DNA of 64,000 bases from Pseudoduganella lurida (GTDB lineage Bacteria > Pseudomonadota > Gammaproteobacteria > Burkholderiales > Burkholderiaceae_D), in NCBI RefSeq assembly GCF_007830455.1, contig NZ_VLLB01000002.1:620001-684000 (forward strand), read 5' to 3'. Below the pieces are notes generated by a model. It saw only the letters and a program-made list of their open reading frames with translations. It did no database searches and had not been told where the DNA came from. Made by a program: the position numbers and the translations under genes. This document shows positions 15,240 through 24,292 of this stretch, piece after piece (within the stretch, counting starts at the first letter, position 1; each line of letters starts with the position of its first letter).

Positions 15240-18172
15240 TACAGCTTGCCGCGGATGCCGATCTTGATGGTGCGGCCGTCGTACTTGGCGTAGTCCATGC
15301 GGGTCTTCTTGCCGCTGCCGTAGGTGCCGGTGGCGTCTTCGAAGTAATCGTAGGCCAGCGTGTTGGACAGGTTCAGCGCATCCAGGCGCAGCTCGAGCTT
15401 CTCGCTGATCTTGTAGCTGATGTTGCCGTCCAGGTAGCCGCGGGCAGCGCGCCAGCGGATCAGGTCATCGCCGTTGTTGCGCGGGTTATCGCCATGCAGC
15501 GAGCGGCCCTTGTAGTTCCACGACAGGCGCGCGGCAAACGGACCGTTCTCGTAGTAGCCCGTGGTGCTGTAGGCGAACTTCGGCACGGAGTTGACTTCGA
15601 TTTCCTTGCCGGCGTTGGTGATCCACTTGGCGCTGTTGAACGGATCGATGTGCGTGAAGCTGGCCAGCGCGCCGAAGCCCTTGAACGGATCGGGCAGGAA
15701 GTCGAAGGCCTGCTGGTACGACAGCTCGTAGCCCTTCAGCACCTGGCGGCCGGCATTGGTGTAGCTGCGCAGCGTGATCGGCAGGTTCGGGTCGACGCGG
15801 CCGTTGGCATCCTGGAAGATCGCGCCCAGCGCCGTATCCGGCAGGCCCAGCGCGCCGAACGTGGTGATCGACGTGTTGGACACGGTCGCATCCGTCAGCA
15901 CCTTGCGGAAGTAGCCGGCCGACAGCAGGCTGCCCGGCTTGAAGTACCACTCCAGGCTCGTGTCGAAGTTCTTCGACTGCTGCGGCTTCAGGTTCGGGTT
16001 GCCGGCGGTGGCCGAGTTGTCGAACTGGTTCGGGATGACCGTCTGCGCGGCGATGATGCCCAGCGAGGCGCGGGAGATCGTCTTGCCGAACGAGGCGCGC
16101 CACATCAGCGTGTCCGTCACGTCCAGCGCGGCGCTCATGGCCGGCAGCACGTTGCTGTACTTGCCCTCTTCCTGGTTGGCGCCGTAGGTCAGGCTGGTGC
16201 CCTGCTGCTTGAAGTTGTCGATGCCCGTCTTCGTTTCCGAATACCGCACGCCGGCATTGATGCGCAGTTCCTTGCCGAACACTTCGCCCTTGAAGTCGGA
16301 CTGGGCGAACACGGTCGAGACCTTTTCTTCGGCCGTGAAGCTCTGGGCCGGCGTGAACGCGGCGCTCGTGTTGTACACCAGCGGGTTGAAGGTGCCGTAG
16401 GTGTAGTCGCGCGTGAAGGTGCCCCAGGCGCTCGGCCAGCCGGCGCCCATGTCCAGGTTCCCGATCGGCAGGTCCGACGTCATGCCGGCGCGCAGGCCCG
16501 CATTGCCCAGCGAGGTCAGTTTCGCCTTGGCGGCCGTGGTGCCGTTGCGCTTGTCGATGCCCTTGGTCGTCTGCACGAAGCTCACGCCCGACTTGAAGTG
16601 GCCCGTCCAGCCGCCCGGCAGGTCGTAGTCCAGGTCGGCAACGATGCGCGCCTGGCGGCCCTTGTCCGTCTCTTTCGTCCAGCCGGTGCCGATGTCGAAG
16701 CCGGCGAAGTTGGCCGGGTTGGTGTAGCTGGTGGTCGAGGACAGCGACGGATACACGTGGTCGTCGCCGTAGTCGATGGTGGAATCGACGCCGAAGATCT
16801 GGCCGGACAGCGTGCTCTGATACGACAGCGCGCTGCTGTTGTTGGCGCTGGCCTGGGCCGTCAGCACCAGCTTGTCGCTGGCTCTCCAGCGGGCGTTCAG
16901 GGCGCCGTAGCCGAATTCCGTCTCGTCGTTGGCGTAGGTGACGCCGCTGCTGTACGACGTGTTGCCGAAGGTGCCCGTCAGCAGGTTCGACGACGGATCG
17001 ATCTTCACGTTCAGCGGAATCAGGCCGCTGTTGTTGCCCTGCCCGGCCGGTGCCGTGCGGTCGGTGGTCTTGCTGTTGCGGACCAGCAGGCCGAAGTACA
17101 TCTCGTCGCGCTCGTTCTTCAGCTTCGAGTACATCGTGTCGAAGCTGATGTTCAGGTCACCGCTCTTGTACTGCAGCGAGGAGACCATGCCGTCGCGCGT
17201 GCGGTCGTTGGCCGAGCCGTAGAAGCGGTAGATGCGTGGCAGCAGTGCCTTGTCGATCTGGTCCCGCGTGTAGCCGGACAGGTTGGCGCGCGGCGAACCG
17301 TAGTCCAGCGCCAGCGCGAAGTTGCCCTTCACGGGGCTCTGGCTGCCGGCGAACGAGCTGTTGTAGCCGCCCGTGGCCTCGAAGCCGGAGCGGTTGTTCA
17401 CGCTGCCGGAGTGGGACAGGCCGATCAGGAAACCGACATCGCCCCAGGTGTTCGAGTACAGCGCGAAGCCGTTCGGATCGCCGTGCTTGGAGCTGGTGTT
17501 GTAGGTGCCCGTCAGGCCGTAGCGGATGGTCTTCTTCGGATTGTCGAACGGCCGCGGCGTCTGCAGGTCGACGACGCCACCCAGGCCGCCTTCGGTCAGC
17601 TCGGCCAGCGGCGACTTGAAGAAGTCCACGCGGCCGAACAGTTCGGACGCGAACACGTCGTAGTTGAAGCCCCGTGCGGCGGTACCGATGGTGGCGGTGG
17701 ACGTGGTGTTGACCGGCGCGCCGTTCAGCGTCGTCACCGAGTACTCGGTCGGCAGGCCGCGGATCGAGATGCGCTGGCCTTCGCCGGAGCTGTCGTCGCG
17801 GTTCAGGATCACGCCCGGCACGCGCTGCAGCGATTCGGCGATGTTCGCTTCGGGGAACTTGCCGATGTCCTCGGCCACGATGGAATCGCGCACGCCGATG
17901 GCGGCCTGCTTCAGGTTCAGCGCCTTCTGCAGGCTGGAACGGAAGCCGGTCACGACGACGGTATTGACCGGCGTATCGGCGGCCGGTGCGGCAGGTGCCG
18001 AAGTGGCGGGCGCCTGGGCGGCATCCTGCGTGACGGTCTCGGTACCGGCGGCGCCGCCTTCGCTGGTGGTGGCCGGGGTCACGGCGGGCACGGCTTCCTG
18101 GGCATGGGCCTGGGAACCGTAGGCGGCAGCCAGCGCGAGCGGCAGCAGCGTGGCGAGGATCTTCTTGTTCAT
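15239..18172 (-). CDS. TonB-dependent outer-membrane receptor (carbohydrate type)
   Basis: A 977-residue receptor. It has a signal peptide (1-24), an Ala/Pro/Thr-rich linker (25-68), a TonB-box-like TVVVTG (71-76), then the plug: DSIVAEDIGKFPEANIAESLQRVPGVILNRD, ISIRGLPTEYSVTTLNGAPV. A 22-strand barrel follows with many aromatic-rich strands. This plug style is shared with Xanthomonas/Caulobacter oligosaccharide receptors and with the xyloglucan receptor at 52926. It uses energy from TonB-ExbBD to import oligosaccharides. The C-terminus is ...GIRGKL, ending in Leu rather than the usual aromatic residue. GGAG precedes ATG 18172. It leads a four-gene operon and faces a LacI gene across two matching palindromes. 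Confidence 0.93.
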   Translation of the reverse strand: MNKKILATLLPLALAAAYGSQAHAQEAVPAVTPATTSEGGAAGTETVTQDAAQAPATSAPAAPAADTPVNTVVVTGFRSSLQKALNLKQAAIGVRDSIVAEDIGKFPEANIAESLQRVPGVILNRDDSSGEGQRISIRGLPTEYSVTTLNGAPVNTTSTATIGTAARGFNYDVFASELFGRVDFFKSPLAELTEGGLGGVVDLQTPRPFDNPKKTIRYGLTGTYNTSSKHGDPNGFALYSNTWGDVGFLIGLSHSGSVNNRSGFEATGGYNSSFAGSQSPVKGNFALALDYGSPRANLSGYTRDQIDKALLPRIYRFYGSANDRTRDGMVSSLQYKSGDLNISFDTMYSKLKNERDEMYFGLLVRNSKTTDRTAPAGQGNNSGLIPLNVKIDPSSNLLTGTFGNTSYSSGVTYANDETEFGYGALNARWRASDKLVLTAQASANNSSALSYQSTLSGQIFGVDSTIDYGDDHVYPSLSSTTSYTNPANFAGFDIGTGWTKETDKGRQARIVADLDYDLPGGWTGHFKSGVSFVQTTKGIDKRNGTTAAKAKLTSLGNAGLRAGMTSDLPIGNLDMGAGWPSAWGTFTRDYTYGTFNPLVYNTSAAFTPAQSFTAEEKVSTVFAQSDFKGEVFGKELRINAGVRYSETKTGIDNFKQQGTSLTYGANQEEGKYSNVLPAMSAALDVTDTLMWRASFGKTISRASLGIIAAQTVIPNQFDNSATAGNPNLKPQQSKNFDTSLEWYFKPGSLLSAGYFRKVLTDATVSNTSITTFGALGLPDTALGAIFQDANGRVDPNLPITLRSYTNAGRQVLKGYELSYQQAFDFLPDPFKGFGALASFTHIDPFNSAKWITNAGKEIEVNSVPKFAYSTTGYYENGPFAARLSWNYKGRSLHGDNPRNNGDDLIRWRAARGYLDGNISYKISEKLELRLDALNLSNTLAYDYFEDATGTYGSGKKTRMDYAKYDGRTIKIGIRGKL

Positions 18173-18262
18173 GGTGTCTCCACTGAGGATTTGTCTGGTC
18201 GGGCCAGGGGCACGAGGCTGCCGGTGAACACAAAAACCAGGGACCGGCCCTGTGCCGCGTGA

Positions 18263-18280
18263 TGTGGTCACGTTACCACA
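18263..18280. promoter_or_regulatory. 18-bp operator palindrome, site 1 (LacI-type)
   Basis: TGTGGTCACGTTACCACA, 91 bases upstream of the receptor start. The arms TGTGGT/ACCACA flank a CACGTT centre, a layout typical of LacI-family sites with a central CG. It is the exact reverse complement of site 2. Placement fits repression of the TonB receptor operon. Confidence 0.8.
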
Positions 18281-18372
18281 GCACTAGTTTGCACAAATGA
18301 TCATCAATTTGATCGTTTCATTGTGGCAATCCTAAGCCTTTGACTTCATTAAACAAAGTCCGCTCAAGGTCC

Positions 18373-18401
18373 TTTACAGGATGTGGTAACGTGACCACAA
18401 T
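18373..18401 (+). promoter_or_regulatory. Promoter of the LacI gene with embedded operator site 2
   Basis: A candidate -35 TTTACA (18373-18378) and -10 CACAAT (18396-18401) with a 17-bp spacer. The 18-bp palindrome TGTGGTAACGTGACCACA (18382-18399) lies across the spacer and -10. A repressor bound there would block this promoter, implying autoregulation of the regulator-transporter-GH35 arm. The palindrome is obvious; the -35/-10 calls are weaker. Confidence 0.65.
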
Positions 18402-18459
18402 GTACTGCGGGAACTTGTCTTAATGGTACAGTCAGACCCTCTCCCAGCATTGGATCACC

Positions 18460-19479
18460 ATGCGCAAGGCCAGCAAGCTCAGTGAAGTGGCGCAGATCGC
18501 CGGCGTGTCGCCGATCACGGCCTCGCGCGCCATCCGCGGCGTGGGCTATGTGTCCGAAGCGGCGCGGGCCCGCATCATGGCCGCGGCCAGCCAGCTGAAC
18601 TACACGCCGGACATGCTGGCGCGCCGCATGCGGGGCGACCGCAGCAACCTGATCGGCATGTTCGTCAATAACTACGGCTCCGTGGTGCTGCACGAGATCA
18701 CCCGCGCCATCAGCGCCGAAGCCCGCGCGCGCGGCTACGACATCCTGCTGTTCAACGCCGAACGCTTCGACAGCCCGGCGAGAGCCGGCACCAGCGACAT
18801 GCTGGGCAAGCTGTGCGACGGCCTGCTGCTGGTGATGCCCAATACCGCGGATGGCTTCCTGGACGTGATCGGCGAAGGCCGCGTGCCCTGCGTGCTGGTG
18901 CACTTCGATGGCCGGGAAGTGGCCGCCCCCGTCGTCGCGTTGCAGAACCGCAAGGGGGCCGAAGCAGCCGTCACGCACCTGCTGGACCTGGGCCACCGCC
19001 GCATCGGCTTCATCGGCGGCACCTCGCACACGGGCCAGAGCGGCGAACGGGAACGGGGCTACCGCGATGCGCTGCGCAATGCCGGCGTGTCCGTCGATCC
19101 GGCCCTGATCGCGGAGGGCGCGTTCGCCCAGGCCTCCGGCAACGCGGCGGCGCAGAAGCTGCTCGCCCTGGACCCGCCGCCGACCGCCATCTTCGCCGCG
19201 AACGACGAGATGGCCTTCGGCGTCATCGATGCGATCCACAGCCGTGGCCTGAAGGTGCCCGGGGATGTCTCCGTGATCGGCTTCGACGACATTCCGCTCG
19301 CCAGCCACGTGTTCCCGCCGCTCACCACGATGCGCCAGCCGATGGCGGAACTGGCCGCGCGCGCGGTGGGCGACGTGGTCGCCATGATCCAGGGCGAAGC
19401 CGTGCCGGCGGTGAAGACCGCCTTCCCGATGGAGCTGGTGATCCGGCAGTCGACCGGTCCCGTCCCCGCTGCCGGATGA
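18460..19479 (+). CDS. LacI-family transcriptional regulator
   Basis: A 339-residue regulator. The N-terminal helix-turn-helix is KLSEVAQIAGVSPITASRAIRG (6-27) with the hinge SQLNYTPDMLARRMR. The periplasmic-binding-like sensor domain runs from about residue 62 (NLIGMFVNNYGSVVLHEI... GDVSVIGFDDIPLASHVFPPLTTM). It should sense a sugar, probably a product of the flanking enzymes, and release the two 18-bp palindromes in the divergent promoter region. It heads a plus-strand operon with an MFS transporter (ATGA overlap) and a GH35 beta-galactosidase. It controls the minus-strand receptor operon by position. Length is normal. Confidence 0.93.
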   Translation: MRKASKLSEVAQIAGVSPITASRAIRGVGYVSEAARARIMAAASQLNYTPDMLARRMRGDRSNLIGMFVNNYGSVVLHEITRAISAEARARGYDILLFNAERFDSPARAGTSDMLGKLCDGLLLVMPNTADGFLDVIGEGRVPCVLVHFDGREVAAPVVALQNRKGAEAAVTHLLDLGHRRIGFIGGTSHTGQSGERERGYRDALRNAGVSVDPALIAEGAFAQASGNAAAQKLLALDPPPTAIFAANDEMAFGVIDAIHSRGLKVPGDVSVIGFDDIPLASHVFPPLTTMRQPMAELAARAVGDVVAMIQGEAVPAVKTAFPMELVIRQSTGPVPAAG

Positions 19480-20843
19480 TGGCCAGTCCGGCGGCCCCCA
19501 CCCCGACGATGAACGCCGGTTCAGGAAAGACCGGCGCGGCCGCCGTTGCCGGCACCGCCGGTACGGTCACCGGCACCGCTACCGGCGCGGCGCTGGCCGG
19601 CGTGCTGTGCTGGCTGCTGCTGGGCGACCTGGGCATCGCCATGCGCGACCGCGCGGCGCTGCCCTCCGGCCTGGAACTGCTGCGCGTGGCCGGCGCCTCG
19701 GACACGACGACGTCCCTGCTGCTGTCGATGATGCCGGCCATGCTGTCGATGCTCGTCGTGCCGCTGGTGGGCTGGCATTCGGACCGGTTCCGCAGCCGCT
19801 GGGGGCGGCGCCGGCCGTTCCTGTTCGTGGCCGCGCCGGTCGGCTGCGCGGCACTGGCCGGTGCCGCCTTCTCGCCCGCGCTGGGCGCCGCCCTGCATGC
19901 CCTGCTGGGCGCCTGGTCGCCCGGAGCGCAGACCAGCCGCCTGGCCGTGTTCGGCGTGTTCTGGACCGTGTTCGACTGCGCCGCGCTGTGCGCCCTGTCC
20001 CTGTTCACGGGTCTCGTCAACGACGTGGTGCCGTTCGGCTGGCTGGGCCGCTTCTACGCGCTGTTCCGCATCGTGGGCCTGAGCGCCGGCATCGCCTTCC
20101 ATACCTGGCTGTTCGCCCTCACCGAGCGGCACCTGGCCACCATCCTGGCCGGCACGGGCATCGTGTTCGGCAGCTGCATCCTGCTCATGTGCGTGATGGT
20201 GAAGGAAAGCCCGGCACCCGCCTCGTCGTCAGAGCGCTCGCGCACTCTGCTGCCCCGCGGCGTCGCCGTGCGCCCGCTGCTGTGGGCGATCGGCATCTTC
20301 GTCTGCGCCAGCGCCACCTTCAATCCCTTCAATACCTTCTATCAGTTCTTCGCCCATGCGGCCGGGCTGCCGAAAGCCACGCTCGGCCTGCTGACGGCCA
20401 GCGGCTACGTGGTGTCGATCGTGTCCGCCTTCGGCATCGGCTGGCTGGTGGACCGCTACGGTGCCGTGCGCGTGTCCGCCGTGGTCATGACCGTCTACTG
20501 CGCGGCTGCCACGCTGGGCTGGTTCACCGTCACGGATGCGGCCAGCTTCAAGGTGTTCTACCTGGTGCACGTGATCGTCTCGGGCGCCTGGTTCACTGCC
20601 GCCGCCTCGATGCCGATGGCGCTGTTCCCCCGCGCGCGCTTCGTGCAGTACAACGCCACCAAGGATTTCATCGTGGTGGGCACCACCATCGTGCTGGGCG
20701 CGCTGCAGGGTCCCGTGCTGGATTTCTCGAACCACGATTACCGTCTCACGCTCCTTTCCGGCGCCGTGTCCGGCCTGCTTTGCCTGCTCTGCATGGCACG
20801 GCTGCTGGCCGCGCGCGGCGCCCTCCCCTCCACCGCCGGCTGA
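19476..20843 (+). CDS. MFS sugar transporter (SLC45/sucrose-transporter-like)
   Basis: A 455-residue inner-membrane protein with about 12 hydrophobic segments. The loop after helix 2, WHSDRFRSRWGRRRPFLFVAAP, is the hallmark basic motif of the SLC45/plant SUT and GPH-like branch that moves disaccharides with protons. A Gly/Thr/Ala-rich N-terminus precedes helix 1. Its start codon overlaps the LacI stop (ATGA; a second ATG follows immediately), so the two genes are translationally coupled. By context it would carry disaccharides or galactosides, made in the periplasm by the locus, into the cytoplasm. The substrate is inference. Confidence 0.85.
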   Translation: MMASPAAPTPTMNAGSGKTGAAAVAGTAGTVTGTATGAALAGVLCWLLLGDLGIAMRDRAALPSGLELLRVAGASDTTTSLLLSMMPAMLSMLVVPLVGWHSDRFRSRWGRRRPFLFVAAPVGCAALAGAAFSPALGAALHALLGAWSPGAQTSRLAVFGVFWTVFDCAALCALSLFTGLVNDVVPFGWLGRFYALFRIVGLSAGIAFHTWLFALTERHLATILAGTGIVFGSCILLMCVMVKESPAPASSSERSRTLLPRGVAVRPLLWAIGIFVCASATFNPFNTFYQFFAHAAGLPKATLGLLTASGYVVSIVSAFGIGWLVDRYGAVRVSAVVMTVYCAAATLGWFTVTDAASFKVFYLVHVIVSGAWFTAAASMPMALFPRARFVQYNATKDFIVVGTTIVLGALQGPVLDFSNHDYRLTLLSGAVSGLLCLLCMARLLAARGALPSTAG

Positions 20844-20866
20844 CCGCCGGCTTCACGCGAACCACC

Positions 20867-23239
20867 ATGACCACTCCAACTACCCGACGCCGCGTTTTGC
20901 TCGGCACCGCCGCCGCCGTCGGCAGCACGCTGCTGCCCGCCGTACAGGCGGCCACGCCCGCCAACGCGCGCTTCGCGATCGGCCCGAACGACTTCCTCCT
21001 GGACGGCAAGCCGCTGCAGATCCGCTGTGGCGAGATCCACTTCGCCCGCGTACCGCGCGAATACTGGGGTCACCGGCTCAAAGCCATCAAGGCGATGGGC
21101 CTGAACACCGTCTGCGCCTACCTGTTCTGGAACTACCACGAATGGCGCGAAGGGAAATTCGACTGGTCCGGCCAGCGCGACGCCGCCGAGTTCTGCCGCA
21201 TGGCGCAGGCCGAGGGGCTGTGGGTGATCCTGCGTCCCGGCCCGTACGCGTGCGCGGAATGGGAGATGGGCGGCCTGCCGTGGTGGCTGCTGAAACAGCC
21301 GGGCGATGCGTTCCTGCGCACCCGCGATGACAAATACCTGGCGCCGGCGCGCCGCTGGATGGCCGAAGTGGGCCGCGCCCTGGGCAAGCAGCAGGTCACC
21401 CATGGCGGCCCGATCCTGATGGTGCAGGTGGAGAACGAATACGGCTTCTTCGGCGAGGACCTGGACTACATGCGTGCCATGCGCAAGGTGCTGGTCGACT
21501 CGGGCTTCGACGTGCCGCTGTTCCAGTGCAATCCCACCAACGCGGTGGCCAAGACGCACATCCCCGAGCTGTTCTCGGTGGCGAACTTCGGCAGCGATCC
21601 GGAACGCGGCTTCAAGGCGCTGGCCGAAGTGCAGAAGGGTCCGTTGATGTGCGGCGAGTATTACTCCGGCTGGTTCGACACCTGGGGCTCGCCGCACAAG
21701 ACGGGCAGTCCCGCGAAGGCCGTGGCCGACATCGAGACGATGCTGGCCGCGAACGGCTCGTTCAGCCTGTACATGGCGCACGGCGGCACGTCGTTCGGGC
21801 TGTGGGGCGGCTGCGACCGGCCGTTCCGGCCCGATACCAGCAGCTACGACTACGATGCGCCGATCGGCGAAGCGGGCTGGATCGGCGAGAAATTCGACGC
21901 GTACCGGACCGGCATCAGCAAGCATCTTCATGAAGGCGAAACGCTGCCGGCGCCGCCGGCGCGCAATCCTGTCGTCACCATCCCCGCGTTCACGCTGACG
22001 GAGAGCGCACCGGTGCTGGCGAACCTGCCGCCGAAGGTCATCCGCGACATCACGCCGAAGCCGATCGAGCAGTACGACATCAGCCGCGGCATCATCGTCT
22101 ACCGCGTGACGCTGCCGGCCGGGCCGGCCGCCGTGCTGGAAGCGGGCAAGGTGCGGGACCTGGCCTGGGTGCACCTCGACGGCGTGGAAATCGGCACGCT
22201 GGACACGCGCTACCGCCGCTTCCGCGTCAACATCCCGGCGCGTGCGAAGCCGGCCACGCTGGAGATCCTGCTGTACACGATCGCCCGCGTGAATTTCGGC
22301 GTGGAGATCCATGACCGCAAGGGCCTGCATGGCCCCGTGACGTTGCGCGAAAAGGGCAAGGAAGCCGTCGCTGTCGAAAACTGGGAGATCCGCGCGATCG
22401 ACTTCGATGCCGATGCCGTGCTGCCTCCGCTGTCCTGGCAGAAGGCGCCCACCGGCAAGCCGCCAGCCGGCGCCGCGTTCTGGCGCGGCAGCTTCGATGC
22501 GTCGCTCGCTGCCGATACCTTTCTCGACATGTCCAGCTGGGGCCAGGGCATCGTGTGGGTCAATGGCCACTGCCTGGGCCGCTACTGGAGCATCGGCCCG
22601 ACGCAGACGATGTACCTGCCCGGCCCGTGGCTGCGCACCGGCCGCAACGACGTGGTGGTACTGGACCTGACGGGCCCGCAGAGGAACCGCCTCGCCGGCC
22701 TGTCGAAACCCGTGCTGGACCAGCTGCGTCCGGAACGCGACCTGGCCCGGCCGCCAAGCACTGCGAAGGTTCAACTCAACGGCGTGCCGCCCGTCCATGA
22801 AGGCCGCTTCGAACAGGGTGGCGCGACGCAGGACATCAAGTTCGCCAGGCCGGCCCGTGGCCGCCAGCTGTGCATCGAAGCGCTCGACGCGTTCGACGGC
22901 AAGCCGTTCGCCGCCATCGCCGAACTGGCCCTGCTGGGCGCCGACGGCAAGACGCTGAACCAGTCGCTGTGGACCATCGCGTTTGCCAGCAGCGAGGAAG
23001 CCTCGAAGGAAGACGGTACGGCGCTGAACGCCATCAACGGCCAGAACACCGACTTCTGGCACTCCGGCTACAGCAGGACGGTGGCCCAGCCGCCGCACCG
23101 CCTCGTGCTGGACCTGGGCGCCCCGTTCGACATCGCCGGCCTGCGCTACACGCCGCGCCAGGGCCCGGACTCGGTCACGGGCCGCATCCGCCGCTATCGC
23201 GTGTATGTCGGTGACAAGCTGGTGGTGGAAGACGCGTAA
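20867..23239 (+). CDS. GH35 beta-galactosidase with C-terminal discoidin-like domain, exported
   Basis: A 790-residue enzyme. The N-terminus MTTPTTRRRVLLGTAAAVGSTLL is an export signal with a Tat-like RRR. The GH35 barrel follows: PLQIRCGEIHFARVPREYW, GLNTVCAYLFWNYHE, WVILRPGPYACAEWEMGGLPWWL, acid/base VQVENEYG (Glu191) and nucleophile MCGEYYSGWFD (Glu264). The middle holds beta-galactosidase jelly-roll domains (MSSWGQGIVWVNGHCLGRYW). The last ~150 residues (KVQLNGVPP... HRLVLDLGAPFDIAGLRYTPRQG) are an F5/8 type C/CBM32-like galactose-binding module. It removes terminal beta-galactose. It is third in the LacI operon, complementing the uronate-cap enzymes on the opposite strand. Confidence 0.92.
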   Translation: MTTPTTRRRVLLGTAAAVGSTLLPAVQAATPANARFAIGPNDFLLDGKPLQIRCGEIHFARVPREYWGHRLKAIKAMGLNTVCAYLFWNYHEWREGKFDWSGQRDAAEFCRMAQAEGLWVILRPGPYACAEWEMGGLPWWLLKQPGDAFLRTRDDKYLAPARRWMAEVGRALGKQQVTHGGPILMVQVENEYGFFGEDLDYMRAMRKVLVDSGFDVPLFQCNPTNAVAKTHIPELFSVANFGSDPERGFKALAEVQKGPLMCGEYYSGWFDTWGSPHKTGSPAKAVADIETMLAANGSFSLYMAHGGTSFGLWGGCDRPFRPDTSSYDYDAPIGEAGWIGEKFDAYRTGISKHLHEGETLPAPPARNPVVTIPAFTLTESAPVLANLPPKVIRDITPKPIEQYDISRGIIVYRVTLPAGPAAVLEAGKVRDLAWVHLDGVEIGTLDTRYRRFRVNIPARAKPATLEILLYTIARVNFGVEIHDRKGLHGPVTLREKGKEAVAVENWEIRAIDFDADAVLPPLSWQKAPTGKPPAGAAFWRGSFDASLAADTFLDMSSWGQGIVWVNGHCLGRYWSIGPTQTMYLPGPWLRTGRNDVVVLDLTGPQRNRLAGLSKPVLDQLRPERDLARPPSTAKVQLNGVPPVHEGRFEQGGATQDIKFARPARGRQLCIEALDAFDGKPFAAIAELALLGADGKTLNQSLWTIAFASSEEASKEDGTALNAINGQNTDFWHSGYSRTVAQPPHRLVLDLGAPFDIAGLRYTPRQGPDSVTGRIRRYRVYVGDKLVVEDA

Positions 23240-23272
23240 GGGCGGCGCTCCCGTAGTCGCGCGATGTGATTC

Positions 23273-23311
23273 CGGGGTCAGGCACCATGCCATGGTGGGG
23301 CCTGACCCGCG
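23273..23311. repeat. Palindromic repeat GGGTCAGGCACC..., candidate bidirectional terminator
   Basis: An inverted repeat GGGTCAGGCACCATG (23275-23289) facing CATGGTGGGGCCTGACCC (23291-23308). It lies between the convergent GH35 and membrane-protein genes. The GGTCAGGCACC theme differs from the GTGTCC family but looks like the same kind of dispersed intergenic palindrome. Confidence 0.7.
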
Positions 23312-23324
23312 CATCCGGCTTGGC

Positions 23325-24095
23325 TCATCCGCCGGCCACACTGCAGCGCTGCCACAACCAGGCAACGCTCCATGGCATCAGCAGCAGCATCGACGCCAGC
23401 GAAAACGCCTGGGCCATCGCGCCATAGTTCGCAACGACACCGATCATTCCGTAGAAGAAGAACACCCAGGTGGCGGTCATCGCGACCAGTACTGCCGTGC
23501 GCGCGTTGTCGCCGCAGGCCATTGCGGAAATGAACCGCGGGCAGGCGCGCGCCAGGAAGTGCCCGACGAGCAGCAGCGACAGCACCATCAGGAACGGGAA
23601 CATCGCCAGCACGCCGATGTCCAGTCCCCTGGCTGCGATCGCGATGTCGGCGTGGGTGGTGAGGGCACGGATCGGCACATAGCTCCAGACGTTGCCGACG
23701 CACATGGCCAGCAGCCAGAACGTGAACGCCAGGGCCAGGGGATGCATGGCCGCGCGCTTCGTGAGCGCATGTAGGCAAACGTACAGCAACGCGTTGCCAA
23801 GGTAAGGACCGGCCAGCGCAATGAGCGCGGCCGCGAAGCCGTGCCCGCCCTGCAGGATGGGCTCGTATTGCACGTTGTCGCCGACACTGCTCAGCAGGAC
23901 CAGGTTGGCAGGCGTCGCCTCGCCGTAGTCCAGCGCGAGGGGGTTGGCCATGAAGCCCAGCGCCCACGCGCAGATGCTGTGGGAGAATTCATGGGTGAGG
24001 TAGGCGACGGCGTGTGCCAGGACGGCGATCACGGCATTCGTCAGCGCAAAGGCGCTGCCACCGAAGCGTTCCATGCGTGTCATGCGTCGACTCAT
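23325..24095 (-). CDS. Integral membrane protein with HExxH motif (M50-like)
   Basis: A 256-residue membrane protein with about six hydrophobic segments. The first one contains HEFSH (in AVAYLTHEFSHSICAWALGF), a zinc-metalloprotease-type HExxH inside a membrane helix, as in site-2 protease/M50 and related families. The second metal-ligand motif (NPxxDG) is not evident. It may therefore be an M50-like peptidase or an inactive membrane protein. The start is uncertain among ATGs at 24095, 24083 and 24071; none has a strong ribosome site. It is transcribed alone. Confidence 0.7.
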   Translation of the reverse strand: MSRRMTRMERFGGSAFALTNAVIAVLAHAVAYLTHEFSHSICAWALGFMANPLALDYGEATPANLVLLSSVGDNVQYEPILQGGHGFAAALIALAGPYLGNALLYVCLHALTKRAAMHPLALAFTFWLLAMCVGNVWSYVPIRALTTHADIAIAARGLDIGVLAMFPFLMVLSLLLVGHFLARACPRFISAMACGDNARTAVLVAMTATWVFFFYGMIGVVANYGAMAQAFSLASMLLLMPWSVAWLWQRCSVAGG

Positions 24096-24292
24096 CCCCG
24101 TCAATCACCATTCTGTTAATTGCAGGCAATTATACAGTCGGCTCGGCGGGACCGGCTGCGGGCTTGCCTGCCGCGGCCGCGCGCCAACCCCGTGGCCACC
24201 CTCGACAGCAAGCTGCTATGCTGCGCCGAACGGGCAGCTTCGGCTGCGACAGCTTTGCGCGAACCACCGCGCGACCAGATGAAAGAGTGTGA

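Noticed and set aside
15218..18262. 1014-codon open frame on the plus strand
   Set aside because: It is fully antisense to a well-supported TonB receptor, its His/Arg/Val-rich product matches no family, and high GC at third positions commonly opens such frames.
20738..23365. 875-codon minus-strand frame opposite GH35
   Set aside because: It covers the GH35 gene whose catalytic motifs are intact; the antisense product is low-complexity His/Arg/Gln-rich.
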